Shown piece after piece: positions 17,235-18,244 of a stretch of DNA of 18,244 nt. Made by a program: the position numbers and the translations under genes. The notes below the pieces were generated by a model that saw nothing but the letters and a program-made list of their open reading frames with translations, was not told where the DNA came from and did not search any database. Numbering within the stretch: position 1 is the first letter of the stretch; each line of letters starts with the position of its first letter. Source of the stretch: an uncultured Eubacteriales bacterium (lineage in GTDB: Bacteria > Bacillota > Clostridia > Peptostreptococcales > Anaerovoracaceae); the NCBI GenBank assembly GCA_900542565.1, contig UQOC01000048.1:1-18244 (forward strand), read 5' to 3'.

Positions 17235-18244
17235 ATGAAATATATTCAGACAGATATAGAAGCAGAAGAGGAAATGCTGGAACCGCTGACCGGTTTCCTT
17301 CTCAGCCACGGGATAACCGGGACCGCTGTGGAGGATCCGGCAGATCTTGAACTGATCCTGAATAAAGAAGAGGACTACGAGTGGGACTATATTTCAGAAA
17401 AAGTCATGTCTATGCGGGATAGCCGACCCCGGATAACTTTTTATCTGGAGGACAGCGTAGAAAACCGTCTGCTCGCTGCAAAGATCGCAGAAGAGGCTGG
17501 ACAGATGTTCCCAGGGACTGATATCAGGATCACCTGGGAGGATGACAGCCTTTGGAAAGACAAATGGAAAGAGTATTTTAAACCTGCCCGGATCACAGAC
17601 CACCTTACGGTAAAACCCACATGGGAGGAGTATCATCCGCAGGAGGACGAACTGGTCATAGAGATCGATCCGGGGATGGCCTTTGGGACCGGGACCCACG
17701 AGACAACATCTCTGTGCCTTAAGCTTATGGAGGTCTGTCTGCTAAAGGAAGGAAGATCTTCCGGCAGAGAAAAAGTACGGGATCCCGGAAAAGGATGCAC
17801 CCAGGATCATGACCGCTTTACAGAAAAAACTGACGGACCAAGTGTACTGGATGTAGGCTGCGGATCAGGGATACTTTCCATCGGAGCGGCCCTGCTGGGG
17901 GCAGAAGAGATACTTGCCATTGATATCGACCCGGAAGCTGTCAGGGTAACAGAAGAAAATGTCAGGCTCAACCATGTGGAAAAGCTGGTGCGTGTCCGGC
18001 AGGGAAATCTGGTGGATGGCATTGACTTCAAAGCTGATCTGATCGTGGCAAATCTTATGGCAGATCTTGTAATGGAGTTAAGCGCTCATGTGGCGGGACA
18101 CCTTTCTTTGGGAGGTGTGTTCATCTCATCGGGCATACTGGTTGAAAAAGCGGAAGAAGTGGCTTATGCAGATGTGGTCAAGGAAATGGAGCAGGGGTTC
18201 CAGGGCTGGGAATATAAATTCAACACCGTGGCAAGCAGCCGTGG
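17235..18244 (+). CDS. prmA: ribosomal protein L11 methyltransferase, 3' end beyond window
   Basis: PrmA trimethylates ribosomal protein L11 using S-adenosylmethionine. The frame is open from the ATG at 17235 (GGGAGG upstream) to the window end, at least 336 residues. The N-terminal substrate-recognition domain includes DSLWKDKWKEYFKP. Then come IDPGMAFGTGTHETTSLCL (residues 144-162), the SAM-binding motif VLDVGCGSGILS (204-215), the acidic strand AIDIDPEAV and the VANLMADL motif. Between the THETT helix and the SAM motif lie about 29 extra hydrophilic residues (about 171-199) where relatives have a short linker. Position after dnaJ is ancestral in many Firmicutes; here it has been separated from dnaJ but keeps the same strand. 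The end is cut only by the window edge. Confidence 0.93.
   Translation, partial: MKYIQTDIEAEEEMLEPLTGFLLSHGITGTAVEDPADLELILNKEEDYEWDYISEKVMSMRDSRPRITFYLEDSVENRLLAAKIAEEAGQMFPGTDIRITWEDDSLWKDKWKEYFKPARITDHLTVKPTWEEYHPQEDELVIEIDPGMAFGTGTHETTSLCLKLMEVCLLKEGRSSGREKVRDPGKGCTQDHDRFTEKTDGPSVLDVGCGSGILSIGAALLGAEEILAIDIDPEAVRVTEENVRLNHVEKLVRVRQGNLVDGIDFKADLIVANLMADLVMELSAHVAGHLSLGGVFISSGILVEKAEEVAYADVVKEMEQGFQGWEYKFNTVASSR

Overview
The window joins two unrelated pieces of DNA. Positions 1 to about 1020 are GC-rich and carry, on the minus strand, the tail of pyrB and the head of pyrC in a style typical of Desulfovibrio-like delta-proteobacteria. From about 1000 to the end the DNA is less GC-rich. It favours ATA, AGA and AGG codons, uses strong GGAGG ribosome binding sites, and reads as one low-GC Gram-positive anaerobe (Clostridia; the family cannot be fixed from this window). 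Both pyrB and lepA are cut in mid-gene where they meet, and a stretch of about 20 bases is acceptable in both genes. The junction is most simply an assembly chimera, probably from an anaerobic or gut community.

Layout of the Gram-positive part: lepA (3' part), hemW and glpK run on the plus strand and end at a strong terminator (4830-4872). A promoter then leads to a 90-residue two-helix membrane protein, followed by a divergent Lgt-family membrane protein. Next is a textbook heat-shock operon, hrcA-grpE-dnaK-dnaJ, behind a promoter and a perfect CIRCE operator (6098-6124). dnaJ is followed by GC-rich hairpins and a terminator. A monocistronic lipoprotein of unknown function comes next, with its own consensus promoter. 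Then come a two-subunit family I CoA-transferase (AtoD/AtoA type), a GPH-type MFS transporter, and a convergent MerR-family regulator with a GyrI-like effector domain. After a repeat-rich 400-base intergenic region lie an ArsC/Spx-like thioredoxin-fold protein and prmA, which runs off the window.

How the genes relate: lepA-hemW-hrcA-grpE-dnaK-dnaJ-prmA is the familiar Firmicutes order, here interrupted by two blocks (glpK/DUF4190-like/Lgt-like and lipoprotein/CoA-transferase/transporter/MerR/ArsC-like). The transporter promoter has an unusually long 19-base spacer filled by a dyad, the architecture used by MerR-family activators. The MerR gene just downstream is therefore its likely regulator. 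The most unusual non-coding DNA is 16540-16810. It holds two copies of a TGTTGT-N27-ACAACA inverted-repeat element flanking a row of CGAA boxes spaced exactly 10 bases apart. I found no complete mobile element, CRISPR array, tRNA or rRNA, and no clear new multi-gene system.
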